From: CAZAQK01 sp046344715
GTDB taxonomy: Bacteria; Pseudomonadota; Alphaproteobacteria; Rickettsiales; SXRF01
Direction of reading: 5' to 3'
Length of the DNA stretch: 64,000 nucleotides
Assembly: GCA_046344715.1 (NCBI GenBank)
Contig: JBKDKX010000008.1
Coordinates: forward strand, 1-64,000
How positions within the stretch are numbered: the first letter of the stretch is position 1; every line of letters begins with the position of its first letter. The position numbers were made by a program, and so were the translations under genes. Of the stretch, positions 1 to 7,775 are shown one piece after another. Under the pieces are notes generated by a model. That model saw only the letters and a list, made by a program, of their open reading frames with translations, was not told the origin of the DNA and did no database searches.

Positions 1-1
1 C

Positions 2-133
2 CCTAAATCCCACTCAGGGCCAATCACCCAAAATATGCTCGACAACATCGCCAACATACTGAATAATAAACCAAGAAAAATCCTCGGCTGGAAAACCCCA
101 GCCCAAATCTTTAACCGTTGCACTTCAAATTAG
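2..133 (+). CDS. IS30-family transposase, C-terminal fragment (cut by window edge)
   Basis: The frame is open from the window edge and encodes 43 residues ending at a TAG. It contains NNKPRKILGWKTPAQIF, the typical C-terminal signature of IS30-family DDE transposases, in the region that follows the catalytic core. Only the tail is visible, so integrity of the element cannot be judged. The sequence just around the stop codon probably forms the right terminal inverted repeat of the insertion sequence, but the partner end lies outside the window. The next open frame begins only three bases after the stop and in the same reading frame, which suggests the element landed in, and removed the start of, the downstream gene. 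Confidence 0.8.
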   Translation, partial: PKSHSGPITQNMLDNIANILNNKPRKILGWKTPAQIFNRCTSN

Positions 134-136
134 AAT

Positions 137-607
137 TTGCCTTTTATTTCGGATGTTGATCATTATATCATCCAAATCCGTATTCAGAATATCGCCCGTT
201 CAAAGAGATTTTCCGTTGCGCTCGATAGCGTAACAAAAATGAAAATTCATCACTTTATCAGTCAAATCAAGATAGCTATTGAGGAGTCTGCTTTAGAGGA
301 ACACAAGAAAAATTCATTGTATAATAAACTCAATGAATTCGCCAGCGAGGTCGACAAGAGCAGGACTGGTTGGCAATCGGGTATGGCTTTGTATGTGGCG
401 GTTTGCTCTGCAATCGGTGAGGGAGTTCAGAAATTGGAACCCGCTAGGAAATGGGTAGATTCTATTGCTGAGTTACTTGGCAAGGCAAAGGAAGCTGAAG
501 ATAGTATGCCTCGTTTACCGCATACAGAACGTAAAAAACTAGAACCTCCCCGCAAGCAAATTTCTTCTAAAAAAGAAGAGCCGCTTGATGATGAGATTCC
601 ATTTTAG
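137..607 (+). CDS. Hypothetical protein, probably 5'-truncated by the IS30 element
   Basis: The frame gives 156 residues from a TTG three bases after the IS30 transposase stop. There is no convincing ribosome binding site, so the real N-terminus was probably lost when the element inserted. The remaining part is mostly helical, with a short hydrophobic stretch around residues 80-95 (GMALYVAVCSAIGEG), a Pro/Lys-rich linker and the C-terminal motif LDDEIPF. I recall similar tails on uncharacterised bacterial proteins but cannot name a family or a function. It lies 9 bases upstream of another unknown gene, and both sit in an AT-rich island with a Fic gene. Whether it is still expressed is unknown. 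Confidence 0.5.
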   Translation: MPFISDVDHYIIQIRIQNIARSKRFSVALDSVTKMKIHHFISQIKIAIEESALEEHKKNSLYNKLNEFASEVDKSRTGWQSGMALYVAVCSAIGEGVQKLEPARKWVDSIAELLGKAKEAEDSMPRLPHTERKKLEPPRKQISSKKEEPLDDEIPF

Positions 608-616
608 CGATACGAG

Positions 617-1114
617 ATGGAAACAATATTGAATTATTTATCTCAAGGTGAGCGACCAATGGAACTTCTAAAATTGGTCGTTACGGCTGCTATTGCTTAT
701 TTCACTGTGACTTGGTCACTGAAAAAATTTCTAAGAGAGAAAAAGTGGGAGAAGAAATCTGAAGCTTATTCACGTATTATTGAAGCTTTACATCATTTAA
801 AACGCATCGATGCATTGTACGTGGATGAAGAATTAGAGCGAAAGACAATTAGTGAAGAAGAAAGAAAGGAAATTTTAACTAAATATACTCAGGCCAAAGA
901 AGAATTAGAAAAGTACATTGATATGGGACGATATTACATATCTGATGAAGCAATTGTCTCCTTAGAGAAATTACAAAAGACAAGAGAAGAATGTTACGAT
1001 GACTGGAATCATGGAGGCTGTATGCCTTTAGATATTTATGAGACAGAGTTAAAAGCAGCAGACGATTGCTTAAAAGAAATTCGATCTATCGCAATAAAAG
1101 AGATACATAAATAG
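617..1114 (+). CDS. Membrane-anchored coiled-coil hypothetical protein
   Basis: The 165-residue protein has one N-terminal membrane segment (about residues 17-35, LLKLVVTAAIAYFTVTWSL). A long, strongly charged Lys/Glu-rich helical region follows, predicted to be cytoplasmic and coiled-coil. No enzyme motif is visible and I do not recognise the family. The base composition is more AT-rich than in neighbouring core genes, as expected for recently acquired DNA next to an IS30 remnant. A short hairpin of CAAAT/ATTTG followed by T residues just after the stop may be a weak terminator. It follows the truncated gene closely, so the two were probably co-transcribed. Confidence 0.6.
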   Translation: METILNYLSQGERPMELLKLVVTAAIAYFTVTWSLKKFLREKKWEKKSEAYSRIIEALHHLKRIDALYVDEELERKTISEEERKEILTKYTQAKEELEKYIDMGRYYISDEAIVSLEKLQKTREECYDDWNHGGCMPLDIYETELKAADDCLKEIRSIAIKEIHK

Positions 1115-1200
1115 CAAATCATTTGTTTTTATTTCAGAAAATGGCGGATTTTCCATACTGAGATCACGCCGCGAAACCGCACATGGCCGTAGAAAATGCG

Positions 1201-1803
1201 CTACAAATCCTTAGTCTTAAATTCGCTGTAGCCTTCGTAATAATAGCTGATGTCGATGCCCTTCATGAAAATTTCACGGTCATGTATCTTATCGGTCAGG
1301 GCAGCTCCCAGAAGTTGCTTGATTTCGACGTCCTTCACCACGCTGCGTTCCATGGCCGATAAGTACGCTTCCTTATCCACCAGATTCCAATCAATCACCT
1401 TCCGGATGTTCGCCTTCAGCATAATGTCCAGCCAGATGCGGGTGGCGCGGCCATTGCCCTCCCTGAAGGGATGGGCGATGTTCATCTCAACATATTTTCC
1501 AATAATTTCATCGAAGCTGCCCTGCGCCATTGCATCGATATGTTCCAGCGACTGCTTCAAATACATCAGCGGCGCAAAGCGAAAATTGCCCTTGGCTATA
1601 TTCACTTCACGGATTTTGCCTGCAAAGTCATAAATATCTTCAAATAAAATCCTATGAATATGTGCCAAACCCGCAAATGTGCCGACCTCAATCTTGTTGA
1701 TTTCTTCCGTGTCAAAAAGCTGCTTGGCTTTTTGTTTGCTGATTTTTTCCTCGGCTCTGCCCAATTCAACCTGATTTGTAATATTCAGCTTATTTTCCAG
1801 CAC
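1201..1803 (-). CDS. fic: Fic-domain protein, class III (C-terminal inhibitory helix), NmFic-like
   Basis: The 200-residue protein carries the complete Fic active-site motif HPFREGNGRATR at residues 111-122, with catalytic His111. Fic enzymes usually transfer AMP from ATP to a target hydroxyl group. The last 20 residues contain SYYYEG (186-191), matching the class III inhibitory motif (S/T)xxxE(G/N), in which the Glu blocks productive ATP binding. Layout and sequence closely recall Neisseria meningitidis NmFic, including the tail around KGI..SYYYEGY. From established work on that family, the likely target is DNA gyrase subunit B, with autoregulation by oligomer state. That target is inference here. 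No separate antitoxin gene is adjacent, as expected for class III. Confidence 0.93.
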   Translation of the reverse strand: MLENKLNITNQVELGRAEEKISKQKAKQLFDTEEINKIEVGTFAGLAHIHRILFEDIYDFAGKIREVNIAKGNFRFAPLMYLKQSLEHIDAMAQGSFDEIIGKYVEMNIAHPFREGNGRATRIWLDIMLKANIRKVIDWNLVDKEAYLSAMERSVVKDVEIKQLLGAALTDKIHDREIFMKGIDISYYYEGYSEFKTKDL

Positions 1804-1933
1804 CCTGTTACCCCTTCATAAGTCAGAAAAAGATAATTGATTGTTGATGAATAATCAATCTGCTTCTATAACACAGGGTATATAGCACTTAACAAAAAAT
1901 AGTCGCCCTAAACGGCTAATACTCTTTCCCACA

Positions 1934-2359
1934 ATGCACACTGCCTTAGACCTCACCCTCCTTTTCTTTGCCTCGTTTCTAGCCGCCACGGTATTTCCCG
2001 CGCAGTCGGAAGGTATGCTGGCGGCCATGCATCTAACTGGTGCTTATAATGTGTATGCGCTGGTGCTGGTGGCAACTGTGGGCAATGTGCTCGGCTCCTG
2101 TATCAACTGGCTGCTGGGAAAGTACATCACGCATTTTCAGCACCGCAAGTGGTTTCCGGTGAAAGCTGCCGCGCTGCACAAGGCAGAAGCGACCTACAAA
2201 AAATATGGCGTGTGGACGCTGCTGTTTGCATGGGTGCCGGTGCTGGGCGATCCGCTTACGGTGGCCGCCGGATTCCTGCGCACGCCCCTGCCCTTGTTTC
2301 TCCTCCTTGTCACCATTGGCAAAGCGGCCAGATATATTGCGATAATATCCGTCTTATAA
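1934..2359 (+). CDS. yqaA: YqaA-like small DedA-family membrane protein
   Basis: The 141-residue membrane protein has an N-terminal hydrophobic helix, a GNVLGSCINWLLGKY re-entrant-type segment and the WVPVLGDPLTVAAGFLR motif. Both are characteristic of the short YqaA branch of the SNARE-associated/DedA family. DedA proteins take part in membrane lipid transport or maintenance; the specific role of YqaA is not established. The length agrees with the family. The start at an ATG gives the expected N-terminus. It is followed by a CCCTCTCCC/GGGAGAGGG hairpin that may end transcription before the zinc operon. Confidence 0.88.
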   Translation: MHTALDLTLLFFASFLAATVFPAQSEGMLAAMHLTGAYNVYALVLVATVGNVLGSCINWLLGKYITHFQHRKWFPVKAAALHKAEATYKKYGVWTLLFAWVPVLGDPLTVAAGFLRTPLPLFLLLVTIGKAARYIAIISVL

Positions 2360-2371
2360 CCCTCACCCTAC

Positions 2372-2394
2372 CCCTCTCCCTAAAAGGGAGAGGG
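2372..2394. repeat. Pyrimidine/purine-rich hairpin repeat between yqaA and zur
   Basis: A perfect 9-bp inverted repeat, CCCTCTCCC and GGGAGAGGG, is separated by a TAAAA loop and preceded by a C-rich stretch. It has the look of a dispersed palindromic repeat. It may act as a terminator for yqaA, but no uninterrupted T run follows, so termination would be weak. A related but decayed sequence seems to lie in frame inside the uracil-DNA glycosylase gene near 15179-15215. Confidence 0.6.
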
Positions 2395-2429
2395 AACTTC
2401 TTATTTACGGCGCGTTATATGTCCTGTAG

Positions 2430-2442
2430 GTTATATCATAAC
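2430..2442. promoter_or_regulatory. Zur box (zinc uptake regulator operator) upstream of zur operon
   Basis: GTTATATCATAAC matches the proteobacterial Zur core GTTATANTATAAC at all but one fixed position. It ends 17 bases before the zur start codon. A second, perfect 10-bp inverted repeat, CCTGTAGGTT (2423-2432) and AACCTACAGG (2444-2453), encloses it and includes the AGGAG ribosome binding site. Zur binding here would repress zur and the transporter genes when zinc is plentiful. The larger palindrome could also fold in the mRNA and hide the ribosome binding site; that part is inference. Confidence 0.75.
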
Positions 2443-2459
2443 AAACCTACAGGAGCGAT

Positions 2460-2855
2460 ATGGCACGGCCATCGTCATTATCTGAGCCATCACAGGATTT
2501 AGTGCTGAAGGTATTGCGTAAAAGTAAGCTGCCGCTCAGCGCCTATACTATTTTGGATAAGGTCAAAAAATTTGGCATTAAAAGCCCGCCAATTGTGTAT
2601 CGCGCGCTGGAAACTCTGATTAAAAGCGGCCGCGTGCACCGCATCAACGAACTCAATGCCTTTGTCGCCTGCAACTGTGAGGCCGACCACACGCATGATA
2701 TTTCCGTGCTTACGGTATGCACAGAGTGCAAAAATGTAAATGAGTTGCATGACCATGCGGTTATCCAGCATCTTGGTAAGCTGCGACAGATGAAGATAAG
2801 CCTCCCAGAACACGCCGTGATTGAGCTGCCTGTGGTTTGCGCTGGGTGCAGCTAA
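2460..2855 (+). CDS. zur: Zur, Fur-family zinc uptake regulator
   Basis: The 131-residue Fur-family repressor has an N-terminal winged helix (about 1-75, including PPIVYRALETLIKSGRVHRI), then the dimerisation and metal-binding part. The latter has HTHD, CTEC near residue 91 and a C-terminal CAGC. Two CxxC pairs forming a structural zinc site, with His/Asp ligands for the sensing site, are typical of Zur. Zur represses zinc uptake genes when zinc-loaded. The assignment is supported by the Zur-box match 17 bases upstream and by the transporter genes that follow with only 3 bases between stop and start. AGGAG stands five bases before the ATG. Autoregulation is likely. Confidence 0.87.
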   Translation: MARPSSLSEPSQDLVLKVLRKSKLPLSAYTILDKVKKFGIKSPPIVYRALETLIKSGRVHRINELNAFVACNCEADHTHDISVLTVCTECKNVNELHDHAVIQHLGKLRQMKISLPEHAVIELPVVCAGCS

Positions 2856-2858
2856 GCT

Positions 2859-3509
2859 ATGCTTGCTATAAAAGATCTCATATACAGCATTGACGGCAAG
2901 AAAATTATTCCTGCCATTAACTGGCACGTAAAAACCGGACAGCATGCCGCGCTGCGTGGAGCATCAGGCAGTGGTAAAACCACTCTGCTGCACATTATTG
3001 CCGGTCTCATTCGCCCTAGCTCTGGCACCATTACGATGGACAACACAGATTTCTTACATATGGCTCCGAGTGCACTTGACCGCTGGCGCGGCAAAAATAT
3101 TGGCATGATCTTCCAAACATTGCATCTGGTAAAAGCGCTGAATGTATATGACAATTTACGGCTGGCACGTTTTGCCGCTGGCCTTCCGGATGATGCAGCC
3201 TTGCTACAAACTCTGCTGACCACGCTGGGTATAGATGATAAACGACATGCGTTTTCTCACCAGCTGAGTATTGGGCAGGCCCAGCGCGTGGCCATAGCGC
3301 GCGCTTTGTGCACGCGCCCTAAATGGATACTGGCTGATGAACCAACCTCTGCGCTGGATGATTATCACTGCGCTGCAACGCTTGCATTGCTTGAATCTCA
3401 GGCCAATGAAAACGGTTCGACATTAATCGTCGCCACGCACGATGCCCGTATCTATCCAGGTTTTTCACATATATTTGATCTGCAACATGAACTCAGGAAA
3501 GCTGCATGA
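2859..3509 (+). CDS. ABC transporter ATP-binding protein, LolD/MacB type, zinc-operon component
   Basis: The 216-residue ATPase has Walker A GASGSGKTT (residues 35-43), a Q-loop in MIFQTLHLV, signature LSIGQAQRVAIARAL and Walker B ILADEPTSALDD. This compact layout belongs to the LolD/MacB/FtsE group, which works with FtsX-like permeases and mostly drives mechanotransmission rather than simple substrate import. It overlaps the permease gene by four bases and follows zur by three, so the genes form one operon. The gene set resembles zrgB of the Vibrio zinc-regulated zrgABCDE operon, from memory. A role in zinc acquisition is therefore inferred from context; the protein itself only shows the ATPase family. 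Confidence 0.9.
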   Translation: MLAIKDLIYSIDGKKIIPAINWHVKTGQHAALRGASGSGKTTLLHIIAGLIRPSSGTITMDNTDFLHMAPSALDRWRGKNIGMIFQTLHLVKALNVYDNLRLARFAAGLPDDAALLQTLLTTLGIDDKRHAFSHQLSIGQAQRVAIARALCTRPKWILADEPTSALDDYHCAATLALLESQANENGSTLIVATHDARIYPGFSHIFDLQHELRKAA

Positions 3510-4756
3510 ATATTTTTTATCTGAGCTTTGCTTATATTCGTGCACGCGCCTTAACAAATGTATTATTAGTTTCTCTACTTGCTATTGGCATGGCCACACT
3601 TGTGCTGCTTACGCATTTCGGCCATCAGGCAGAACAACGCCTGGCAGGCGATGCAAAAGGAATAGATCTGGTGGTCGGCGCTAAAGGTAGCCCGCTACAA
3701 CTCATACTTTCCACTGTGTATCATACCGATATCCCAACAGGAAATATATCTGTGCGTGATGCAGAAGCGATTCGCCGACTGCCCGAAATTGCCTCAACTA
3801 TTCCTATGGCATTGGGAGATAGTTATCGCGGATTTCGTATCATAGGCAGCGAGGCCAGTTATATTTCACTTTATGACGCATCTATTGCCAGTGGCCGCAT
3901 ATTCCAGCGCCCCATGGAAGCCGTTATAGGCCATGATGTCGCAGTAGATGCGCGCCTTACTTTAGATGCCACATTTGCCGGAAGCCATGGACTTGAAAAA
4001 GGCGGCGATATCCATGAAGATAGACCTTACACAGTCGTTGGTGTGCTTGCACCCACCGGCAGCATCATTGACCGTCTAATCATTACACCTGTTGAAAGCG
4101 TCTGGAAAATTCATAGCCATCACGCGCATGAAGAATCCGATCATCAGAAAGATGAGCACGCACATAAGGATGAGCATAACGAACAACATGTGCATGAAGA
4201 GCATATTACTGGCAGAGAAATCACCGCGCTGCTGGTGAAATATAAATCTCCGGTTTCTGCTATATCGGTGCCACGCAAAATCAATCAAACGACTGCCCTA
4301 CAAGCTGCAAGCCCTGCCTTTGAGATAACCAGATTGCTGGTTATGCTCGGCATTGGCATCGACACATTGCGATTATTTGCCATAATTATCTCAGCCAGTG
4401 CAGTTATTGGCCTGCTTGTCAGCATCTATCAATCCATGCAGCAAAGAACCTATGATATTGCTTTAATGCGCTGCTTTGGCGCGCCTGCCGGAACCATCGT
4501 AAAACAAATTATGTGCGAAATAACCTTATTACTGTTTTTCGGAATTATATTAGGCATTGGGCTTGGGCATGTGTCACTATGGCTTTTGCCAGAGATACTT
4601 GCACCACTCAAAGATTTCCACTTGAATCCTGCCCTGCTACTTAAAGAAGAAATGGCTCTAGCTGCTGTGATATTTTTCTCTGGGACTCTTGTATCGCTTA
4701 TTCCTGCATTTATGGCCTATCGCGTAGATGTAAGCCGCACATTGGCACGGGCATAA
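3506..4756 (+). CDS. FtsX-like ABC permease with a histidine-rich periplasmic segment
   Basis: The 416-residue protein has the MacB/FtsX layout. There is one N-terminal membrane helix (about 15-35), a large periplasmic domain, and three C-terminal helices (about 280-305, 335-360, 385-405). The final periplasmic part (about residues 205-240) is very rich in His, Glu and Asp, with HSHHAHEESDH followed by further His pairs, a plausible metal-binding loop. With the upstream ATPase it should form a type VII ABC complex. Four-base ATGA overlap with the ATPase gene indicates translational coupling. Counterpart permeases in Zur-controlled operons (zrgC in Vibrio, from memory) have been linked to zinc uptake. 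Whether this complex moves zinc or passes force to a periplasmic chaperone cannot be read from sequence. Confidence 0.88.
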   Translation: MNIFYLSFAYIRARALTNVLLVSLLAIGMATLVLLTHFGHQAEQRLAGDAKGIDLVVGAKGSPLQLILSTVYHTDIPTGNISVRDAEAIRRLPEIASTIPMALGDSYRGFRIIGSEASYISLYDASIASGRIFQRPMEAVIGHDVAVDARLTLDATFAGSHGLEKGGDIHEDRPYTVVGVLAPTGSIIDRLIITPVESVWKIHSHHAHEESDHQKDEHAHKDEHNEQHVHEEHITGREITALLVKYKSPVSAISVPRKINQTTALQAASPAFEITRLLVMLGIGIDTLRLFAIIISASAVIGLLVSIYQSMQQRTYDIALMRCFGAPAGTIVKQIMCEITLLLFFGIILGIGLGHVSLWLLPEILAPLKDFHLNPALLLKEEMALAAVIFFSGTLVSLIPAFMAYRVDVSRTLARA

Positions 4757-4757
4757 A

Positions 4758-5252
4758 ATGCGCTTGTTTATGATAGCATTATTATTGGTGGCATCGCCTG
4801 CCTTCGCAATCTCTGTAGAAGACATGCGATCAATGATGCAGCAATACCCGCTGCCGGAGGTATCCAAAGACAGCACACCTTGGCAATTATTTGCCCGCAC
4901 TGGTGAACAGCAAAAAAAAGTTACTTACCCTGACGGCGGTTATTCGTATGAGGTATATGCGAAATACCCTGAAGAAATAAAAGCACTTGATGGCAAAGAA
5001 ATAACCTTACAGGGCTATGTATTTCCCTTGGAAGAATCAGCAACTCAATCACACTTTCTGTTTGGGCCCTACCCTCCCTCATGCCCATTTCATTACCATA
5101 CACCGCCTTCACTGGTCATAGAGGTGTTTGCCAAAGAACCCGTAACCTATTCATGGGACATGATTACGATACGCGGAACATTTGAAATACCGGAAGCAGG
5201 CCAAGGCGGAGCATTTTATATACTCCGGAGTGCGGCGACAGTTAAGAATTAG
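4758..5252 (+). CDS. DUF3299 exported protein of the zinc operon
   Basis: The 164-residue protein begins one base after the permease stop. An N-terminal signal peptide (about 1-17) ends at SPAFA. The mature part has the DUF3299 pattern: a GKEITLQGYVFPLE strand, then a FGPYPPSCPFHYHTPPS segment whose Cys and two His residues could bind metal. Proteins of this family recur beside LolD/FtsX-like pairs in Zur regulons. That supports a periplasmic partner role such as zinc handling, though no biochemical function is established to my knowledge. The gene is the last intact one of the operon and is followed by a relic resembling a Zur C-terminus. Confidence 0.82.
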   Translation: MRLFMIALLLVASPAFAISVEDMRSMMQQYPLPEVSKDSTPWQLFARTGEQQKKVTYPDGGYSYEVYAKYPEEIKALDGKEITLQGYVFPLEESATQSHFLFGPYPPSCPFHYHTPPSLVIEVFAKEPVTYSWDMITIRGTFEIPEAGQGGAFYILRSAATVKN

Positions 5253-5275
5253 TACCTCAAACAACTGAAAATCAA

Positions 5276-5380
5276 ATGGTTAAAATAAAGCCGTTACAAA
5301 AAGTTCCTATGCAATTTACGGGTTTTAGTGCAGCATTAGGGCGTATTGAACTGCCCGTGGTTTGCACAGATTGCAGATAA
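5276..5380 (+). pseudogene. Relic of a Zur/Fur C-terminus (short open frame)
   Basis: A 34-codon frame ends in RIELPVVCTDCR and a stop. The intact Zur ends in VIELPVVCAGCS. At DNA level the last 36 bases (5345-5380) align closely with the zur 3' end (2820-2855), while the bases before it do not. It therefore looks like the remains of a second Fur-family gene or of a partial duplication. Expression as a free peptide cannot be excluded but no ribosome binding site is evident. It is the only recognisable content of the gap between the DUF3299 gene and the next gene. Confidence 0.5.
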
Positions 5381-5397
5381 GCACTGCTTCAATAAAC

Positions 5398-6642
5398 TTA
5401 GTACATTTCTTTAGGCAACTCTTTTAAGACTGCGCCTGTTAAAGCATGTATTTCATTCATCAGTGAATAAACAAGCAGTACATCATTCTGGCCAAGCGGT
5501 TTATTGAACACAGAATCCGGCTCAAATAGATTCTTTGGGGTTGGAATACTCAAAAGTATCTTATCGTTATAAAATTCACACTGGACCGTCTTTGCAAAAA
5601 AAGTTGTATCAATATCAACATCTGCTGGCAATGAAGTAAACTTATGTCGTGTCGACTTCACAGCAAAACGCCCAGTCTTTAGCCAATTGATACTGGATTC
5701 AGCAAAGGCTGCCATCATATCACCTAAGCCAGAAATTATACCCTCCAATGCTGCGGCCATTCTATCGTCTACAGCACGCTGTGAAATACGGGTATTGGTG
5801 ATTGTGTCATTTAATCTAAGCAATATACGCATCAACGTGTTTGATGCCAGATGTTTAGCTTCATCAACATCGGTTGAATACACATCAAAATGCTGTGCAA
5901 AGCTATCATCCGTTAATTTTACACGCTGATATCCATCGTACTTATCTACAATAAAGGCATTTTCATTTTGTGCTTTCTGCATTACAACCGTTTTGCCTGC
6001 GAATTTGCCACGTAACACCAGATTACTGTCATTAATGTCTAGCACTACCATTATTCCCGAGAATATCCGAACGTGGGAAGAGTCTTTTTGTGATATAAGC
6101 TTTATTTCTGCGCATTCCACAGTAACCCCTGTAATCTGACCTTTGAAATAATCAGAACATTCGAAATCATCAAACTCAGGAATATTGGGTGCCTGCCTAA
6201 AACTCTTAAGCGACATTTTGCGGTCACTATACATCCTGAAATCACCAAAATACTTAAGCAATTCGGTGAAAATCTGTTCCTTGAGCGTTACCGATTGATT
6301 TACAACACCGGTTGCCCCTGGCATAGAAGCCCCTAACCGGAAAGTATCATACCGGTAACGGAACAGTGGGTGCACTGCATACGCTACAATCACAATGATG
6401 ATAATGATCGCCGCAAGCACATGCACAATAAGCAAACCTACCGTCGAAAATCCACCATCCAGATGATCCCAACGAGTTAATAGTGAATACCAGAAAGGAA
6501 ACGTAAATAGTAAAACACACGCAACAACCGCGCGGAATTTCAACTTGTGTAGGAAATGAGTACGCCTTTTTTCAAAAGATTGGGTAATGCGCTTTGCATG
6601 ATCCGTAAATGCTTCAATAGTGAATCCGGAATTGTCAGGCAT
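5398..6642 (-). CDS. DUF3137-family membrane protein
   Basis: The 414-residue protein has two N-terminal membrane helices (about 32-52 and 68-92), followed by a large soluble domain. That domain has the DUF3137 pattern: SDYFKGQITGV, an IFSGIMVVLDIN strand, an AGKTVV segment and QHFDVYSTDVDEAKHL near residue 250. Proteins of this type are widespread, usually annotated as hypothetical or galanin-like, and no function is known to me. It is transcribed away from fliQ, with the divergent promoters in the short gap between them. The position beside flagellar genes may be coincidental. Confidence 0.78.
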   Translation of the reverse strand: MPDNSGFTIEAFTDHAKRITQSFEKRRTHFLHKLKFRAVVACVLLFTFPFWYSLLTRWDHLDGGFSTVGLLIVHVLAAIIIIIVIVAYAVHPLFRYRYDTFRLGASMPGATGVVNQSVTLKEQIFTELLKYFGDFRMYSDRKMSLKSFRQAPNIPEFDDFECSDYFKGQITGVTVECAEIKLISQKDSSHVRIFSGIMVVLDINDSNLVLRGKFAGKTVVMQKAQNENAFIVDKYDGYQRVKLTDDSFAQHFDVYSTDVDEAKHLASNTLMRILLRLNDTITNTRISQRAVDDRMAAALEGIISGLGDMMAAFAESSINWLKTGRFAVKSTRHKFTSLPADVDIDTTFFAKTVQCEFYNDKILLSIPTPKNLFEPDSVFNKPLGQNDVLLVYSLMNEIHALTGAVLKELPKEMY

Positions 6643-6739
6643 AACTACCCCATAATTGTTACGGCATTACCATAACGTAAAATTAAGATGCCTCCATTGT
6701 TTTTTTACGATATACCTCTCATATTGGGGAAGCCATAGA

Positions 6740-7006
6740 ATGGAAGCTGCTGAAGTTATTGATATTTGCCGCGAAGCGATTTATGTGCTGATTGTAGTGT
6801 CGGCACCGCTGATGGTGGTCGCGTTGATTGTCGGGCTTGTTATCTCGCTTTTTCAGGCACTCACACAGATTCAAGAAGCCACCCTAACGTTTGTTCCAAA
6901 AATTCTTGCCATGCTTGTTACATTGTCACTCCTGCTGCCGTTCATGTTTGATACGCTGGTAGAGTTCAACAATAAGTTGCAAGAAAAAATTGTGCATATT
7001 GAGTAA
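6740..7006 (+). CDS. fliQ: Flagellar export apparatus protein FliQ
   Basis: The 88-residue protein has two membrane helices and the family pattern EAAEVIDICREAIYV, then LVISLFQALTQIQEATLTFVPK. FliQ forms part of the export gate of the flagellar type III secretion system with FliP and FliR. I chose the ATG at 6740, preceded by GGGGAAG, because it gives the usual length of 88-89 residues; an upstream start would add 28 unrelated residues. The stop overlaps the fliR start as TAATG. FliP, often upstream, is not in this window. Confidence 0.95.
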   Translation: MEAAEVIDICREAIYVLIVVSAPLMVVALIVGLVISLFQALTQIQEATLTFVPKILAMLVTLSLLLPFMFDTLVEFNNKLQEKIVHIE

Positions 7007-7773
7007 TGTTATCGGATTTCCTAGTTTCCGAATTATTCGCATTTTTGCTGGTGTTTTGCCGTCTGGGCACAGCATTGATGGTAATGCCGGGCTTCAGTGA
7101 AATCTATGTATCAACACGTATTCGCCTGTTTCTGGCACTCACTTTTAGTCTGATACTTGCACCAACAATAAAAACATTACCTGCGCTGCCACCGGAAATA
7201 TTCGGCCTTACATCACTGATTATTGCGGAGATCCTTACCGGATTTCTTATTGGCACCATGACGCGCATGATGATTTCCGCCATTCACATGGCAGGTATGA
7301 TTATCGCTTATCAGTCGAGCTTGTCCTCTGCCATCATCCCCGATGTGACGCAGAACCAGGGTGGTCAGGGATCCGTGCTTGGCAACATGCTTGCCATGTC
7401 TGCCATTGTGATTATTTTTGCCAGCGACACACATCACCTCATGTTGCGCGGTATTGCCGACAGCTACACGCTGTTTATGCCTGGGAAAATGCCGATGGTG
7501 GAAGATTTTGCCAATCAAGCCAGCCGCGTGATGAGCGGTGCTTTTGAAATGTCGATGAAACTCTCTGCCCCACATCTGGTTGTGGGAATGGTGCTTTATT
7601 TGGGAGCAGGCGTGCTGGCGCGACTGATGCCGAACATGCAGATTTTCTTTATTATGATTGCACCGCAACTGCTTATAAGCTTTTTTATTTTTATGATTGT
7701 TATCAGCACACTGCTCATGTGGTATCTTGATTATTTCAGAGAAACACTCGGTGGCTTCCTGTATGGGGGTTAG
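7006..7773 (+). CDS. fliR: Flagellar export apparatus protein FliR
   Basis: The 255-residue polytopic membrane protein shows FliR family features: an early FCRLGTALMVMPGFSE segment, TRIRLFLALTFSLILAP, and a conserved SSLSSAIIPDVTQNQG region. FliR completes the export gate with FliP and FliQ at the base of the flagellum. It overlaps fliQ by one base and is two bases upstream of flhB, so the three genes are translationally linked. Length is normal. The gene has no visible defect. Confidence 0.95.
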   Translation: MLSDFLVSELFAFLLVFCRLGTALMVMPGFSEIYVSTRIRLFLALTFSLILAPTIKTLPALPPEIFGLTSLIIAEILTGFLIGTMTRMMISAIHMAGMIIAYQSSLSSAIIPDVTQNQGGQGSVLGNMLAMSAIVIIFASDTHHLMLRGIADSYTLFMPGKMPMVEDFANQASRVMSGAFEMSMKLSAPHLVVGMVLYLGAGVLARLMPNMQIFFIMIAPQLLISFFIFMIVISTLLMWYLDYFRETLGGFLYGG

Positions 7774-7775
7774 CC

